DNA of 64,000 bases from Candidatus Pseudobacter hemicellulosilyticus (GTDB lineage: Bacteria > Bacteroidota > Bacteroidia > Chitinophagales > Chitinophagaceae): NCBI GenBank assembly GCA_029202545.1, contig CP119311.1, positions 186,001 to 250,000 of the forward strand, written 5' to 3'. Numbering within the stretch: the stretch's first letter is position 1; every line of letters begins with the position of its first letter. Below, piece by piece: positions 18,078 to 28,767 of this stretch. The notes under the pieces are model-generated. The model was not told where the DNA came from. It ran no database searches and saw nothing but the letters and a program-made list of their open reading frames with translations. The position numbers were made by a program, and so were the translations under genes.

Positions 18078-21000
18078 TTATAGTCCGCGCTGTACTACAA
18101 ACCGCTTCATCAGCACAGTGCCATCGGCCGTAATGATCCGCAGATAGTATGTACCATTGGTCAGCCTGGACACATCACTGGTGAACAGGTTCCTGCCAGG
18201 GACCGCATTTACTTTCAGCTGCTGCAGTATTTTGCCGGCGGCATCACCGATCTGCAATTGCAGGGATTGCTGTCTGTTGGCGGTGACTGCCAGCCTCAGC
18301 TGGTTCTGTACCGGGTTGGGCACCACTTCAGCCAGGATACCGGTTGACCTCAGTGAAGCGGACACCATGCGGGAGTAGGATGCCCGGCCGTCCAGGTCTG
18401 TTTGTTTAATGCGGTAGAAATACAGCACACCGGCTTTCACCTGCCTGTCCTCCACGATGTAATGGGAAACAGTATTGCTGTTCTCTTTACCGGTTACGCT
18501 GGCAATGCTGGTCCAGCTTTGCTCGTCCTCGCTGCGCTGTACGTCAAAACCGGCATTGTTCAGTTCCATGCTGGTGCTCCACTGCACCTGGATCAGCTGG
18601 TCTTTCACCGGTGTGGCCTGTACATTGCCCCAGGTTACGGGCAGGGCGATGGTCTGGTTCACCAGGTAGATACCACCAAATACAGAGAAGCTATTGATAC
18701 CGGTGAAGTCGATATAGTCAATGCCATCCACCTGGCCCACAGGCAGCTCACCATCCAGCCATTCCATACCGACTGCTGCTATCCCATCTACTTTGAGGCC
18801 GCTGATAACCTGGTGGGCGCTCACCTCATTTGCCTTGAACCATTTGAAGATAGTGGGATCAGTAAGGGCATTGGCAGCTTTCAGGTCTTCCATGCTGTTG
18901 GTTTCCCCTGCATCTGCGCCTCCTTTTTCATCGGTGGAGTAGAACATCCGCACCGTGAAGTTGGGACTGGGATTGGCGCCGGCATTGAAGCAGCTGGCGC
19001 AGTTCACCTGCAGGAGGCGGCGCATGAGCCTGGATGCTTTAGCGGGATTGGCTTTTCCGAGGTCGGCGAAGCTGCCGTTCACATCCACACTGGCCGTGAT
19101 CTTTGTACGGTCTATCAGGCCGTTGGGATCATAGATAGCGGCAATGTATTTACCTGCATCAGCCGGGTCCCTGAACAGTATCCAGCCGTTCACATAACAT
19201 TTATCCGTTGCGGCAGTTGTCTCTGCATCATAATTGGTGAGCAGGGCTTCGGAGGCCACACAGGCATCATTGGTAGCGAAGGTGAAATAATCACCGCTGT
19301 TGAAATCATAGCTGGCTTCCCAGGTATCACCATTCAGGGTCATGGGAATTTCCTGTGCGCCGATGCTGAAGTCGTTGCTGTTGTTCACCAGCATATAGAG
19401 TACGCCATTCCTTTCTGCGGGCAGCTTCACTATCTCGCTGCTGGTGCTGGCAGGTACGGAGATCAGAACCGTTCCAACGGCTCCCGTTTCCTGCACTTTC
19501 CAGGTACGGGCAATCCGCTCGCGACCTGCCGGGGCGCCCAGGGCCACAAACGCAGTCCTGTTGCCATTGTTATCACCCAGGAGCAGGGCGGTATTATTGC
19601 TCATCACGTTGGTGTTGGCGGCATTGGTCACAGCAATCTCACTGCCGTTGCCCAAGGTCACCAGTGCTTCCCCGCTGTTGATGCTGCGGGACTGTTTCTG
19701 GTGCAGGCCGTTACAATCATCACGACCGATACCGGTGATATTGTAACCATAGCCAACATTGTCTCCGGCATCCCATTGTACGGTCCCGTTGGGATCCACA
19801 TAATCATGGGGCAGGGTGAGGCCATATTTGATACCAAAGTAGCTGGCCACTCTTTCCCGTTCTTCGGCAGTGAGCTGGCGTTTATAGACAGCTACTTCCG
19901 CTATGCGGCCGTTGAAGAACTGGTTATTGGCAGCGGCCGACCGGGTAGCACCGATATTGAGCTGGGTCAGTGCAGGCACTGCCACCAGGGTGCCGGTGCT
20001 GCTGTTCACGGACTGGCCGTCAATGCGCAGGGATGCTGCGCCGGAGAGTCGGTGTACGTTGGCCAGCTGCACACGGCCATTGGAAGTGGCAACGCTCAGC
20101 AGGCTCGTGCCATTCACTACGTATTGCAGCCTGCCGGCATTGTAACGAAGCTCAGTCACAGTGCTGCTGTTGGCTACGGTGCCCATGCCTATTACGGTCT
20201 GGTTGCCGGTAGCCGTATTGGGCAGCACTACAGCGAAGAGGTCTTCACCTGCTGCAGCCGTAGTGGAATACCCAAGGGCTGTGTTCTGTAACCACTGTGT
20301 ACCGGTGTGGTTGAATGAAGGGTTAAAATTGATGAGGTTGGTTGTAGTATTATAACCGGGCTGCGTAGTAGCGGTCAGGTCGCGGGGCGGCGTCAGCGCG
20401 CCCTGGTCGGACCAGCCCGATATAGTAGTCCCGTTGGTGGTTACGCCTTTGTCGGCGCGGTGCCAGGTAAACAGGTCATTGATCACACCACCGGGGGCCT
20501 GGTTAGTCAAGTCAGTCACCAGGGTGAAATACTGGCCGGTGGTAAAGGTCAGGTTATCGAAAGTGGCCGTCTGTGTACTGACATCATAGGATGAAGGATC
20601 AATGATGCTGGTACCGCCGTTCTCGAAATTCCCGTCATCGTCCACCAGCAGCTTCAGGTCGCTGATACCGGTGCTGTTGGGCACTACACCTGCCAGGAAC
20701 ATGCTCAGCTGTACGCTGTTCACGCTGCCGGTCTGCTGTACTTTCCATTCTCTTTGCAGACGGGTGATCTTGCTGCAGGAGCCGGGATTCAGCTCGCCCG
20801 GGAAATCGGTGTTCTGGAAACCAGTGAGGCCGTTATCACCCCATACCAGGAACGTTTTATCCTCGTTCAGTTCCCCATCATTCTGCTGGTTGGTAGCAGC
20901 CAGCTCATTGAGGGCTATGGCTACCATATTGCCATTGGCAGTGGTATTGCTGCTGCGACTTTGTTTCTGATAAAGCCCGGTGCGGTCGTCTCGACCAATA

Positions 21001-24000
21001 CCGGCAATATTCTTATTATTGGTGCTGTTGAGCGTGGCGTTCCAGTATACAGTGCTGTCAGTAGCCAGGTAATCCCTGGTGCCGGCACTGAGCGTAAAGC
21101 CGTATTTCAGGCCCAGGTAGCTTTCCACGATCTGTCTTTCAGTAACGGAGATCACACGGTTGTACACGATGCTTTCCACAATATCGCCATTCCAGAAATA
21201 CGTACTGGCATCCATGGAACCTACATACAGGGGGGCTGAGGTATTCGTAACATAATTGGCATTTGCCACGGAGGCTGCAGTAGCGCCATTCAGGTAAATT
21301 CTTTTCACGGAATTACCGGATCCGAGCGTTGCATCAAAGCCAATCAACTCAGGCGTATTGGCCACGTAAGTGCCGCCAGTCTGTACAGACCAGGAGGCCG
21401 CCCCTGTCCAGAACTCTCTTCCAAGCACATTGTGATAATAATTCCAGCCCCTGTTCGGGCTGCCGGTGAGCCTGCTGGTGATAGGACTACGCCAGCCGCT
21501 GCCGGCCGTTTGCCTGTGTACGGAGAAGACTGTAATATTCTGGTTGAAGGCAGCTTTATAGGGCACAGAGAAGAAATCGTTGGTCCCATCAAAGCGCATG
21601 GCCGGGTTGTAGTTCATAGCGCCGGCAGTATTGACCGCCTGTTTGCCGCCATCGGTTTGTTCAGCATCAGCACCGTTACCACTGTAATCGGGCCATACTT
21701 CACCGGTGATGGTTTCATCATCCGCACGGAGCCAGAGCTGCACGCCGATATTCACAAAGCCGGGGCCGTTGATAGCTTTGGCAAAGGTAAAGTAAGCGCC
21801 GTCAGGGATCAGGTTGGTGCCGATGGTCACGGAGCCCGCGCCATTCAGCGGATACATAGCATCTGCTCCGTCAAAGGTTTCATCATCACTCACCACCAGG
21901 TATACCTGCTGGTTACCACCGGTTAGTTTTAAATTAACATCAGCCTCTGTCCAGTTGGTCTTCTGCACTTTCCAGATACGGTCCATCCTGGTGGTAAGGG
22001 GATCCAGTCCGTTCAGGGTAGTAGTATAGGTAGTGGCGGCGCCGTTATCGGCGATAAAGAAATAGGCGTTGTCATTGTCGATAGTATAAATATTCTCTGT
22101 GTTGCTGACCTGCAGGGAGTCCCCAATGGCCAGGGCTACCAGGCCGGTGTCTACACTGATACTCTGTTTCTGGTACAGCTGGGTACAATCGTCCCGGCCA
22201 ATACCGGTGATACGGCGGTTATAGGCAACATTGCTGGCGGCGGTCCACATCCTGGTGGCGCCATCGCTGGCCATATAATCCGTGGCGGTAGCCTGGTTCA
22301 GGGTGATGCCATACTTGATGGCCAGGTAGGAACTCACGCGCAGGAACTCATCGTCCGTCAGGTTCCGGTTGTACACGATCACCTCGCCGATGGTACCGTT
22401 ATAGTATCGGTTCTCCCCAATATATTTCCCTACCTGCGCCCCCTGGGCGCTGATCAGCGTATTCCAGTTGCGGGTGGCGGAAGTCAGACTGCTGACGCCA
22501 TTGACAAAAAGTGAAGCCGTGCCGGTAGTACCGCCGGTATAGCGACCGGAGACCTGCACTATCTTGTTATTGGGCCAGGTGCCGGCAGCACCGGTCACGT
22601 TATTGGCCACGGCATTGGCTTCAAATACAGCTTCCAGTGTAGCGCTTTTGCGGAAACCGGAGGATTGGTTGTTGACAAAAGTGCCGTAGGTAAAGAGCGA
22701 CTGGTCAGTAGATGCCACAGATACCCCTACCCCGATGATGGTCCGGGCATTATTACCAAAGGAGAACTTGCCATTGATATCGGCCTGCGTTATCTGCATG
22801 AAATCATTGCTTCCGTCAAAACGCAGGGCGGGGTTATAGTTCAGTCCTCCATCCACCAGCACGGGCTGGCTGGCGGCTGTGGCCTGTGCAGCATTGGTCT
22901 GACTGCCGCTGAAATCTACCCAGCTATGGTTATAAGCGGCATAATCGGTCCTTAACCAGGCGGCAATGCCATTGTTCACACAGGCGGGACCAACTATTTT
23001 GGTGCCCAGTGAGAAGAAGGCGCCGTCCGGCAATTCGGAACTATTGATGGTCACTGTACCATTGCTGGTATTGATAGCAAATTCTTTGGCGCCATCACCG
23101 AATGTGGGATCGGATTCATGTACCAGCAGGAAGCGTTCGCCACCCAGTGGTATCTTAAAGGTGATGTCCTGGTCGGACCAGTTGGTACGGTCCACTTTCC
23201 ACACACGCGCCATCCGGGAAGTGGTCTGTGTTACAGACGTCACTGCCACGGAGAAGGTGGTGGCCAGGTTATTATCGGCCCAGGTAAAGAAGGCCAGGTC
23301 ATCCAGCTGGCCTGCATTGGCGGCGTTGCTGGCTTCTACGGTAGTACCAACAGAAATGGTGATGGTGGTATCATTGTAGGAGCAGGACTGCTTTTGCAGC
23401 AAAGCCGTTTTATCATCACGGCCAATGCCGGCGATATTGGCGGCATAGCCGGTATTCTTGGAAGCGGTCCACATCCTGGCGCCGGCAGTGCCGTCCCAGT
23501 CTGTGGATACATAATCAGTGGCAGTTGCCTGGTCCAGTGACACACCATATTTGAGGGCCAGGTAAGATTGTACCCTGTTCAGTTCGAGGGTGCTGAGCGC
23601 CCGGTTGTAGACAATCACTTCGGGGATCCGGCCATGAAAGGCCAGGTCGGCAGAAGCGTTCCGGTTGCCCAGGCGCATATTGCCCACCGTGAAGGTCTGT
23701 GTGCTGGTGACAGTTCCATCCGCTTTGCCATTCAGGTACAGGGCAAAATTATTGCCGGTACGGGTACCTGTGGACAGGTAGGGATAGTTCAGGGTGGTCA
23801 CCAGGTTGGTACCTGTGGCGATAGCGCCTGTATTCGTTTTGTGCAGCTGTACTGTATTAGCGTTGCTGATGCCATGAAGAAAACCACCAGCAGGGCTGGT
23901 ATTCTGCATAGACAGCCAGGCATCCCAGGTACTGATAGAGCTGCGCATACCTATTCCCACCACGGTAAAGGGGTTGGCGTTGATCAATCCCAGGTTGGCC

Positions 24001-27000
24001 GTGAAATCCATATAATCATCCGTGCCATCGAACTGGTAGGCTGGATTGAAGTTAACCCCGGGATTTTGCAGGAGCGCCTGGTTGGCAATAGTGGGCTGTA
24101 CGGCATTCATATCGTTGCCGCTGTAATCGTACCAGGTATCGCCGCCTGACAGTTCATCGTCTGCACGTAACCAGAGGGTCACGCCGCTGTTGACAAAGCC
24201 GGGGCCCCTGATCTCCTTGGCAAAGGTGAAATAGGCGCCATCCGGCAGCAGGTCACTATTAATGGTAAGAGTACTGTCTGCATTGAGCAGGAGCTCCTGG
24301 TCGATGGTTGCAAAACTTGCATCCGCATTGCTGATCAGCAGGTAAGTATTGGAAGCCCCGCTGAAGAGCTTGAGGGTGATATTGCGATCGGACCAGTTGG
24401 TCTTGTCCACTTTCCATACCCGGGGCATGCGCAGGGAAGCGCGATCGCCGGATACATTGCTGGTATAGGTGATGGCGCCGGCATTATCGGCCCATACCAG
24501 GAAAGACCTGTCATTAGTTATGGTATCCGTATTCTCCGCATTGCTGATCGCCAGGGCATTGCCCACAGCCATAGCAATGAGGTTGCCACTGGCTGCCGTA
24601 TTGATACTGCGGCTCTGCTTCTGTTCCAGCGTACCGTTGGAGTCCAGGCCGATACCGGTTATATTATTCTTATAGATACCATTGGCTGCTGCATCCCAGA
24701 TCTTCACCACGCCATCGCTGGCCAGGTAATCAGTTGCCGTGGTCTGGTCCAGCGTAATGCCGTATTTCAGGGCTACATAGCTGTTGACCTGCAGGCGTTC
24801 GGTGGCTGTCAGCTTGCGATTATACATGATGACCTCCGACAGGGAGCCATTGAAAACTGAGCTATGCCCCGCGCCAATATAGTTAGTGGGAGCGCTGGAG
24901 ACCTGCGCCAAAGAAGTGGTAAAGGCAGAAGGCCCCAGCATCACCCTGGCATCCAGTGAGGCTGTCCAGCTGTTGGCAGCGGTATTGATATTCAGGATGG
25001 CTGGTAATGCCATGTTTTTTGTACCAAAGGAGAAAGCCCTGCGGGCATTAGTGCCCCAGTGCAGGTACATATTGTTATCTGTCCAGCGGTAATGCACGGC
25101 TGTGGCGGCACTGGTGCCACCCAACTGGTAAGGGAAGCTGGCAACATTGTTGACTGCGGAGGATTGTACGGAGAAGATCTCCCCTGCCGTATACGCATTG
25201 GTAAAGAGACTTGCCGACCGGAAATAGTTATTGCCGGCTATCCGCAGCGAGGGATTATAGTTCATATCCACAGGCAGTACAGTAATGGCATTGCCGTTAT
25301 TCCTGTACCAATCCCGCTGGGAGGGACCATCATCTATCCAGTTGGTAACGGCCGTGCCGCTCAGCAGCACGCCTTCATCCGCCTTGGTCCAGACCACCAG
25401 TCCATTCAGCACGCCGCCCGGCTTACGCTGCTCGCGGCCAAAACTGAAGTAGGCCCCATCCGGTATATCGGCGGAATTGATGGTCACGGTGCCGGTCTTG
25501 CTGAGGCGCAGCTCCCGTGTGATAGTAGCAAATGTGGGATCAGTACTGATCAGCAGGAAATTATTATCCTTTCCGTTCTGCAGGCTGAAAGTGATGTCAT
25601 GATCGGACCAGTTGGTCTTTTTCACTTTCCAGCGGCGGGTCATCCGCAGGTTGCTGTATTCGCCGGCACTGAAGGCCGTGCTGAAAGTAGCAGCGGTACT
25701 GTCGTTACCCCATATAAAGGCGGAGAGGTTATTAGCAATACTGTCCGCATTATCCTTATTGGTAGCTGCCAGCGCAGCCCCCATGGAAATGCTCACTACC
25801 TCATCCGGCAGTGAAGCACGCGCCTGGCGCTGGTGCAGTACGGAGAGATTATCTCTTACCAGTGCAGCGATCTCTTTGGAGAAAGCAGCATTGGCGGTTA
25901 CATCCCATACCGGCGTCCCGCTGCTCAGGATATAATTGCTTTTCATGGCTATACCGTACTTCATCGCCATATACGACTGCACTTTCTGCAATTCCAGCGG
26001 CGTCAGTTCCCGGTTATAAGTAAACACTTCGGCAAAATCAGTTTCGGCCATATACTGCCAGGTTCCCTGTCCATTGGCATTGGGTCCATAGCTACCGCCA
26101 ATAAACCATTGGGTAATGGCAAAATTTCCTTTGCCGGCTATAGTAGTGGTACCCATATTGGCGGCATTGTAATAACCGGTATTGACATTACCGTTAGTGA
26201 CGGCAGTAAACAAACCGGCTTTATTGAAAGCCGTGACACCTGTAGTTCCAGGGATAACCGGGTGCAGGGCTGTACCACCGCGGTGTGCCGCAATACTATT
26301 GGCGCCGTTGCGGTGAAATTCGATCTTACCTTTGTTATTGTTATAATCCCAGGAGCCCTGTGCATAAAGCACATAATAGCGATCCCCTGCAGCAGAAGCA
26401 GAAAGCGGATTGAATACGGCTACAGAGGTGGAAGTATTGGTAGACAACCATACCGGTGTACCAGCAATATGCCCCCGGATCATGTCCCCGTCAATATCAG
26501 CCACAGGGTTAAAGTTGATACCATTCAATTTTGTGAGCGGGTTGTTCCAGACAGTAGTAGCACCGGGACCGCCGCCGCCACTGAACTCTTCCCAACCGGT
26601 GATCACCTGGCCGGTGCTGGCAGGCTCGGCGCCGGCCACAGAGATATCCTCACCACGCAACCAGAGCGTAATCCCGGCATTGACGCCGGCAGGACCATTA
26701 GGCCGTATGGCCATCCTGGCACCGAACTCGGAAGTACCGCAATTATTGTTCAGTTTCAGCGTAGCCGTCCAGAACCCATAAGGGGCCGCCTGGATCTCGG
26801 AAAAGCTGCCGGTGATACCGGTCAGCGTATTATTACCGGAAGAAAGACCGGTACGGGTAGTGACATAGTGCTGACCACCCGACCCTTTGATACCGGCCTC
26901 ATTGGAGAACAGCTCAAGGGAACAGTTACCGGTTCCGCAGATGGCCGGCATTTTAACCACTACAGTATATACACCCGTGGAAGTCTCTGCCGAAGAAAGG

Positions 27001-28469
27001 ATCTGCGGGGTATTGGCTCCTTCATAATTACAGTTGGCCGTGGAGTTTTCAATGCCCAGGCCCTGGTTATTATAAATGCTGTTCTGGGTGATGATCACCT
27101 TGTTGTTCCATTGGGTACGGATAGCCCCATTGCTGGTCTTTGTATTATAAATGATGTTCTTGCTGATGGTAAAATTGGGCAACACATAGGTAGTGGCATT
27201 GCCCGGGCGGACCAGGATAGCATTGCCATTGTTATCACTGAATGTATTTTCTGTGATCAGTACTGGCGCTGCATCACCCGTGACAGCCCTGGCCAGGAAA
27301 TCAATGCCTCCCTGCCCGTTGGTGCCGGAGCCATTCTTTGTAAAGCTGTTACCCCTGATCAGGATATTGTCATGATCATTGGTCCCATCTTCCTTACCAA
27401 AATAAATGGCCTTTATATCTATCTCGTTGAAGACCGAATTGCTGATAGTAACATTCTTATTGGCTGTACCTATCATATACAGGCCATAATCCCCATCATT
27501 AGTGGAGCCGCGCATATCAGCATCAAACACGCAACTGTCCACCAGGACAGTATTGACATTTGAATTGAACCGGACAAAAGTAGCGCCGGTATAACCATCC
27601 AGGTTATCGAACCGGCTGTTCTTGATCCGGAAATTATTGGCCACCCCGGTTACGTAAATGCTGTACAGCTCATTGTCGCGGAACAGGCTGCTGTCAATGA
27701 GTACATTGGTGGCGGTTGTAGTAAAGTAGATACCATAATCGCCATCATCTGCTGTAGCGGGATCATCGGTGTCAATGGTACTGTTCCTGAGGGTAAAGCC
27801 ATTGACCGCGGCCTGGAAATGGATACCTCTTCCTTTGGCGCCAAGACCATTGGCAATCTCCAGGCTGTCGATCAGCAGGTTGGTCACCGCGCCGGTGAAA
27901 TACAGGGCCTGGTAATTGTCCTGTCCATGCCAGGAGCGCACATTTTTGATGGTCATGTTGGTAGAAGCCGCATTGACAAATATCGACCTGTTGGCATAGT
28001 GAACGCCGGTCTGGGTAAAGACCAGGTTCTGCAGGGTGATATTGCTGAGTGCAGCTGTGATCAGCACCGGCTCCAGGCCGGTATTCCGGATAGCCATATT
28101 CCGGACGGTGCTTCCGCCGGATCCAGCCCCCAGCACAATCAGGCCAACGGTGTTGTCCCCGCCAGGTCCGCTGATAGTGATCTTATTTTCCCCGTCAATG
28201 GTTACCTGCCGGGTAATGGTGGGCAGCGAACTGGTGATATTGATCACCCCCGTTACCGAAAAGGTAATGGTATGTGGCGCGCCGGCAGCATTGGCATTGG
28301 CGTCCAGGATGGCCTGTCGCAAACTGCCGGCGCCGGCATTGGCGCCATTGCTGACCACATAGTCGTTGGCCGAAACATGCAAGGAAATAAATAGTGTGAG
28401 CAATAAGATAAGGCAGCGGACAAGATTAGGCAGTCCGGTGCCAGGCTGAAGGGGTAAAGTCTTCCGCAT
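18078..28469 (-). CDS. Giant T9SS-secreted modular surface protein
   Basis: A 3463-residue protein starting at MRKTLPLQPG with a signal peptide. A CSLRQAI-type parallel beta-helix covers about the first 480 residues (GAGSLRQAILDANANA, repeated xxLxIxxN-like turns). Six modules of about 405-425 residues follow. Each has a LamG/concanavalin-like part beginning GVTLWLRADD, a VIVYNR...VQSYLALKYG stretch, GIGRDD..LxQKQS, and an RxWKVxKTNWSDxDIT beta part. The last about 550 residues include a domain with CASC, an FnIII-like part (VQWSTSMELNNAGFDVQRSE) and a type A T9SS sorting domain (VVPNPVQNQLRLAV to FVVQRGL). It should be exported by the type IX system and anchored on the cell surface or released, as an adhesin or matrix protein. 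Its ligand is unknown. Confidence 0.9.
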   Translation of the reverse strand: MRKTLPLQPGTGLPNLVRCLILLLTLFISLHVSANDYVVSNGANAGAGSLRQAILDANANAAGAPHTITFSVTGVINITSSLPTITRQVTIDGENKITISGPGGDNTVGLIVLGAGSGGSTVRNMAIRNTGLEPVLITAALSNITLQNLVFTQTGVHYANRSIFVNAASTNMTIKNVRSWHGQDNYQALYFTGAVTNLLIDSLEIANGLGAKGRGIHFQAAVNGFTLRNSTIDTDDPATADDGDYGIYFTTTATNVLIDSSLFRDNELYSIYVTGVANNFRIKNSRFDNLDGYTGATFVRFNSNVNTVLVDSCVFDADMRGSTNDGDYGLYMIGTANKNVTISNSVFNEIDIKAIYFGKEDGTNDHDNILIRGNSFTKNGSGTNGQGGIDFLARAVTGDAAPVLITENTFSDNNGNAILVRPGNATTYVLPNFTISKNIIYNTKTSNGAIRTQWNNKVIITQNSIYNNQGLGIENSTANCNYEGANTPQILSSAETSTGVYTVVVKMPAICGTGNCSLELFSNEAGIKGSGGQHYVTTRTGLSSGNNTLTGITGSFSEIQAAPYGFWTATLKLNNNCGTSEFGARMAIRPNGPAGVNAGITLWLRGEDISVAGAEPASTGQVITGWEEFSGGGGPGATTVWNNPLTKLNGINFNPVADIDGDMIRGHIAGTPVWLSTNTSTSVAVFNPLSASAAGDRYYVLYAQGSWDYNNNKGKIEFHRNGANSIAAHRGGTALHPVIPGTTGVTAFNKAGLFTAVTNGNVNTGYYNAANMGTTTIAGKGNFAITQWFIGGSYGPNANGQGTWQYMAETDFAEVFTYNRELTPLELQKVQSYMAMKYGIAMKSNYILSSGTPVWDVTANAAFSKEIAALVRDNLSVLHQRQARASLPDEVVSISMGAALAATNKDNADSIANNLSAFIWGNDSTAATFSTAFSAGEYSNLRMTRRWKVKKTNWSDHDITFSLQNGKDNNFLLISTDPTFATITRELRLSKTGTVTINSADIPDGAYFSFGREQRKPGGVLNGLVVWTKADEGVLLSGTAVTNWIDDGPSQRDWYRNNGNAITVLPVDMNYNPSLRIAGNNYFRSASLFTNAYTAGEIFSVQSSAVNNVASFPYQLGGTSAATAVHYRWTDNNMYLHWGTNARRAFSFGTKNMALPAILNINTAANSWTASLDARVMLGPSAFTTSLAQVSSAPTNYIGAGHSSVFNGSLSEVIMYNRKLTATERLQVNSYVALKYGITLDQTTATDYLASDGVVKIWDAAANGIYKNNITGIGLDSNGTLEQKQSRSINTAASGNLIAMAVGNALAISNAENTDTITNDRSFLVWADNAGAITYTSNVSGDRASLRMPRVWKVDKTNWSDRNITLKLFSGASNTYLLISNADASFATIDQELLLNADSTLTINSDLLPDGAYFTFAKEIRGPGFVNSGVTLWLRADDELSGGDTWYDYSGNDMNAVQPTIANQALLQNPGVNFNPAYQFDGTDDYMDFTANLGLINANPFTVVGIGMRSSISTWDAWLSMQNTSPAGGFLHGISNANTVQLHKTNTGAIATGTNLVTTLNYPYLSTGTRTGNNFALYLNGKADGTVTSTQTFTVGNMRLGNRNASADLAFHGRIPEVIVYNRALSTLELNRVQSYLALKYGVSLDQATATDYVSTDWDGTAGARMWTASKNTGYAANIAGIGRDDKTALLQKQSCSYNDTTITISVGTTVEASNAANAGQLDDLAFFTWADNNLATTFSVAVTSVTQTTSRMARVWKVDRTNWSDQDITFKIPLGGERFLLVHESDPTFGDGAKEFAINTSNGTVTINSSELPDGAFFSLGTKIVGPACVNNGIAAWLRTDYAAYNHSWVDFSGSQTNAAQATAASQPVLVDGGLNYNPALRFDGSNDFMQITQADINGKFSFGNNARTIIGVGVSVASTDQSLFTYGTFVNNQSSGFRKSATLEAVFEANAVANNVTGAAGTWPNNKIVQVSGRYTGGTTGTASLFVNGVSSLTSATRNWNTLISAQGAQVGKYIGENRYYNGTIGEVIVYNRNLTDDEFLRVSSYLAIKYGITLNQATATDYMASDGATRMWTAASNVAYNRRITGIGRDDCTQLYQKQSISVDTGLVALAIGDSLQVSNTENIYTIDNDNAYFFIADNGAATTYTTTLNGLDPLTTRMDRIWKVQKTNWTEADVNLKLTGGNQQVYLVVSDDETFDGADAMYPLNGAGSVTIGTNLIPDGAYFTFAKAINGPGFVNIGVQLWLRADDETITGEVWPDYSGNGADAEQTDGGKQAVNTAGAMNYNPAMRFDGTNDFFSVPYKAAFNQNITVFSVHRQTAGSGWRSPITSRLTGSPNRGWNYYHNVLGREFWTGAASWSVQTGGTYVANTPELIGFDATLGSGNSVKRIYLNGATAASVANANYVTNTSAPLYVGSMDASTYFWNGDIVESIVYNRVISVTERQIVESYLGLKYGFTLSAGTRDYLATDSTVYWNATLNSTNNKNIAGIGRDDRTGLYQKQSRSSNTTANGNMVAIALNELAATNQQNDGELNEDKTFLVWGDNGLTGFQNTDFPGELNPGSCSKITRLQREWKVQQTGSVNSVQLSMFLAGVVPNSTGISDLKLLVDDDGNFENGGTSIIDPSSYDVSTQTATFDNLTFTTGQYFTLVTDLTNQAPGGVINDLFTWHRADKGVTTNGTTISGWSDQGALTPPRDLTATTQPGYNTTTNLINFNPSFNHTGTQWLQNTALGYSTTAAAGEDLFAVVLPNTATGNQTVIGMGTVANSSTVTELRYNAGRLQYVVNGTSLLSVATSNGRVQLANVHRLSGAASLRIDGQSVNSSTGTLVAVPALTQLNIGATRSAAANNQFFNGRIAEVAVYKRQLTAEERERVASYFGIKYGLTLPHDYVDPNGTVQWDAGDNVGYGYNITGIGRDDCNGLHQKQSRSINSGEALVTLGNGSEIAVTNAANTNVMSNNTALLLGDNNGNRTAFVALGAPAGRERIARTWKVQETGAVGTVLISVPASTSSEIVKLPAERNGVLYMLVNNSNDFSIGAQEIPMTLNGDTWEASYDFNSGDYFTFATNDACVASEALLTNYDAETTAATDKCYVNGWILFRDPADAGKYIAAIYDPNGLIDRTKITASVDVNGSFADLGKANPAKASRLMRRLLQVNCASCFNAGANPSPNFTVRMFYSTDEKGGADAGETNSMEDLKAANALTDPTIFKWFKANEVSAHQVISGLKVDGIAAVGMEWLDGELPVGQVDGIDYIDFTGINSFSVFGGIYLVNQTIALPVTWGNVQATPVKDQLIQVQWSTSMELNNAGFDVQRSEDEQSWTSIASVTGKENSNTVSHYIVEDRQVKAGVLYFYRIKQTDLDGRASYSRMVSASLRSTGILAEVVPNPVQNQLRLAVTANRQQSLQLQIGDAAGKILQQLKVNAVPGRNLFTSDVSRLTNGTYYLRIITADGTVLMKRFVVQRGL
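19270..26690 (-). repeat. Six tandem ~1.2-kb modules inside the giant gene
   Basis: The module starts, recognised by the WLRADD-type motif, fall near 26690, 25410, 24190, 22980, 21755 and 20480, a spacing of about 1210-1280 bp. The matching SYLALKYG motif occurs six times. Copies are diverged in DNA, so this is an old amplification rather than a recent one. Confidence 0.8.
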
Positions 28470-28767
28470 AGAATATATTGAACTTTTAATAAACAGGGAT
28501 ACAAACAACAAACCCGGCTGGTGATCCACCAGCCCATCATTTCATATGGGGCCTTTCATTCCGGGATTTTCTGTAGGATACGAGATACCCAACGAAAGTA
28601 GCATTGCTTTTTTTTATCACGTGTAGGTATAGTTTCAACTTTACGTAGTAGTTGTTCTACCAAATAAGAAACCTGTAGCAGTGCTGCTACAGGTTTGCTA
28701 AGTAGTATTCCTGTTTTTTAATAGTAGCTGTTCCTACATTCGGTTATTGATCATAGTAAGTAGCTTA
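28470..28767. other. Intergenic region upstream of the giant gene
   Basis: About 300 bp with no gene that I can support. It should carry the promoter of the giant gene and contains the hairpin terminator of the PepSY gene at 28669-28696. I found no clear TAnnTTTG/TTTG pair. Confidence 0.5.
28669..28696 (-). terminator. Hairpin terminator after the PepSY protein gene
   Basis: AAACCTGTAGCA (28669-28680) pairs perfectly with TGCTACAGGTTT (28685-28696) around a GTGC loop. On the minus strand a T-rich stretch follows. It lies about 70 bp after the PepSY stop. Confidence 0.75.

Noticed and set aside
18402..20291. A 629-codon open frame on the plus strand inside the giant gene, and other long plus-strand frames opposite coding genes
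   Set aside because: They lie fully antisense to well-supported genes with clear domains. Their translations have no recognisable motifs and reflect the codon bias of the real strand.
19270..26690. Repeated units in the giant gene considered as a CRISPR or satellite array
   Set aside because: The period is about 1.2 kb, the units are diverged and in frame, and they encode protein modules.
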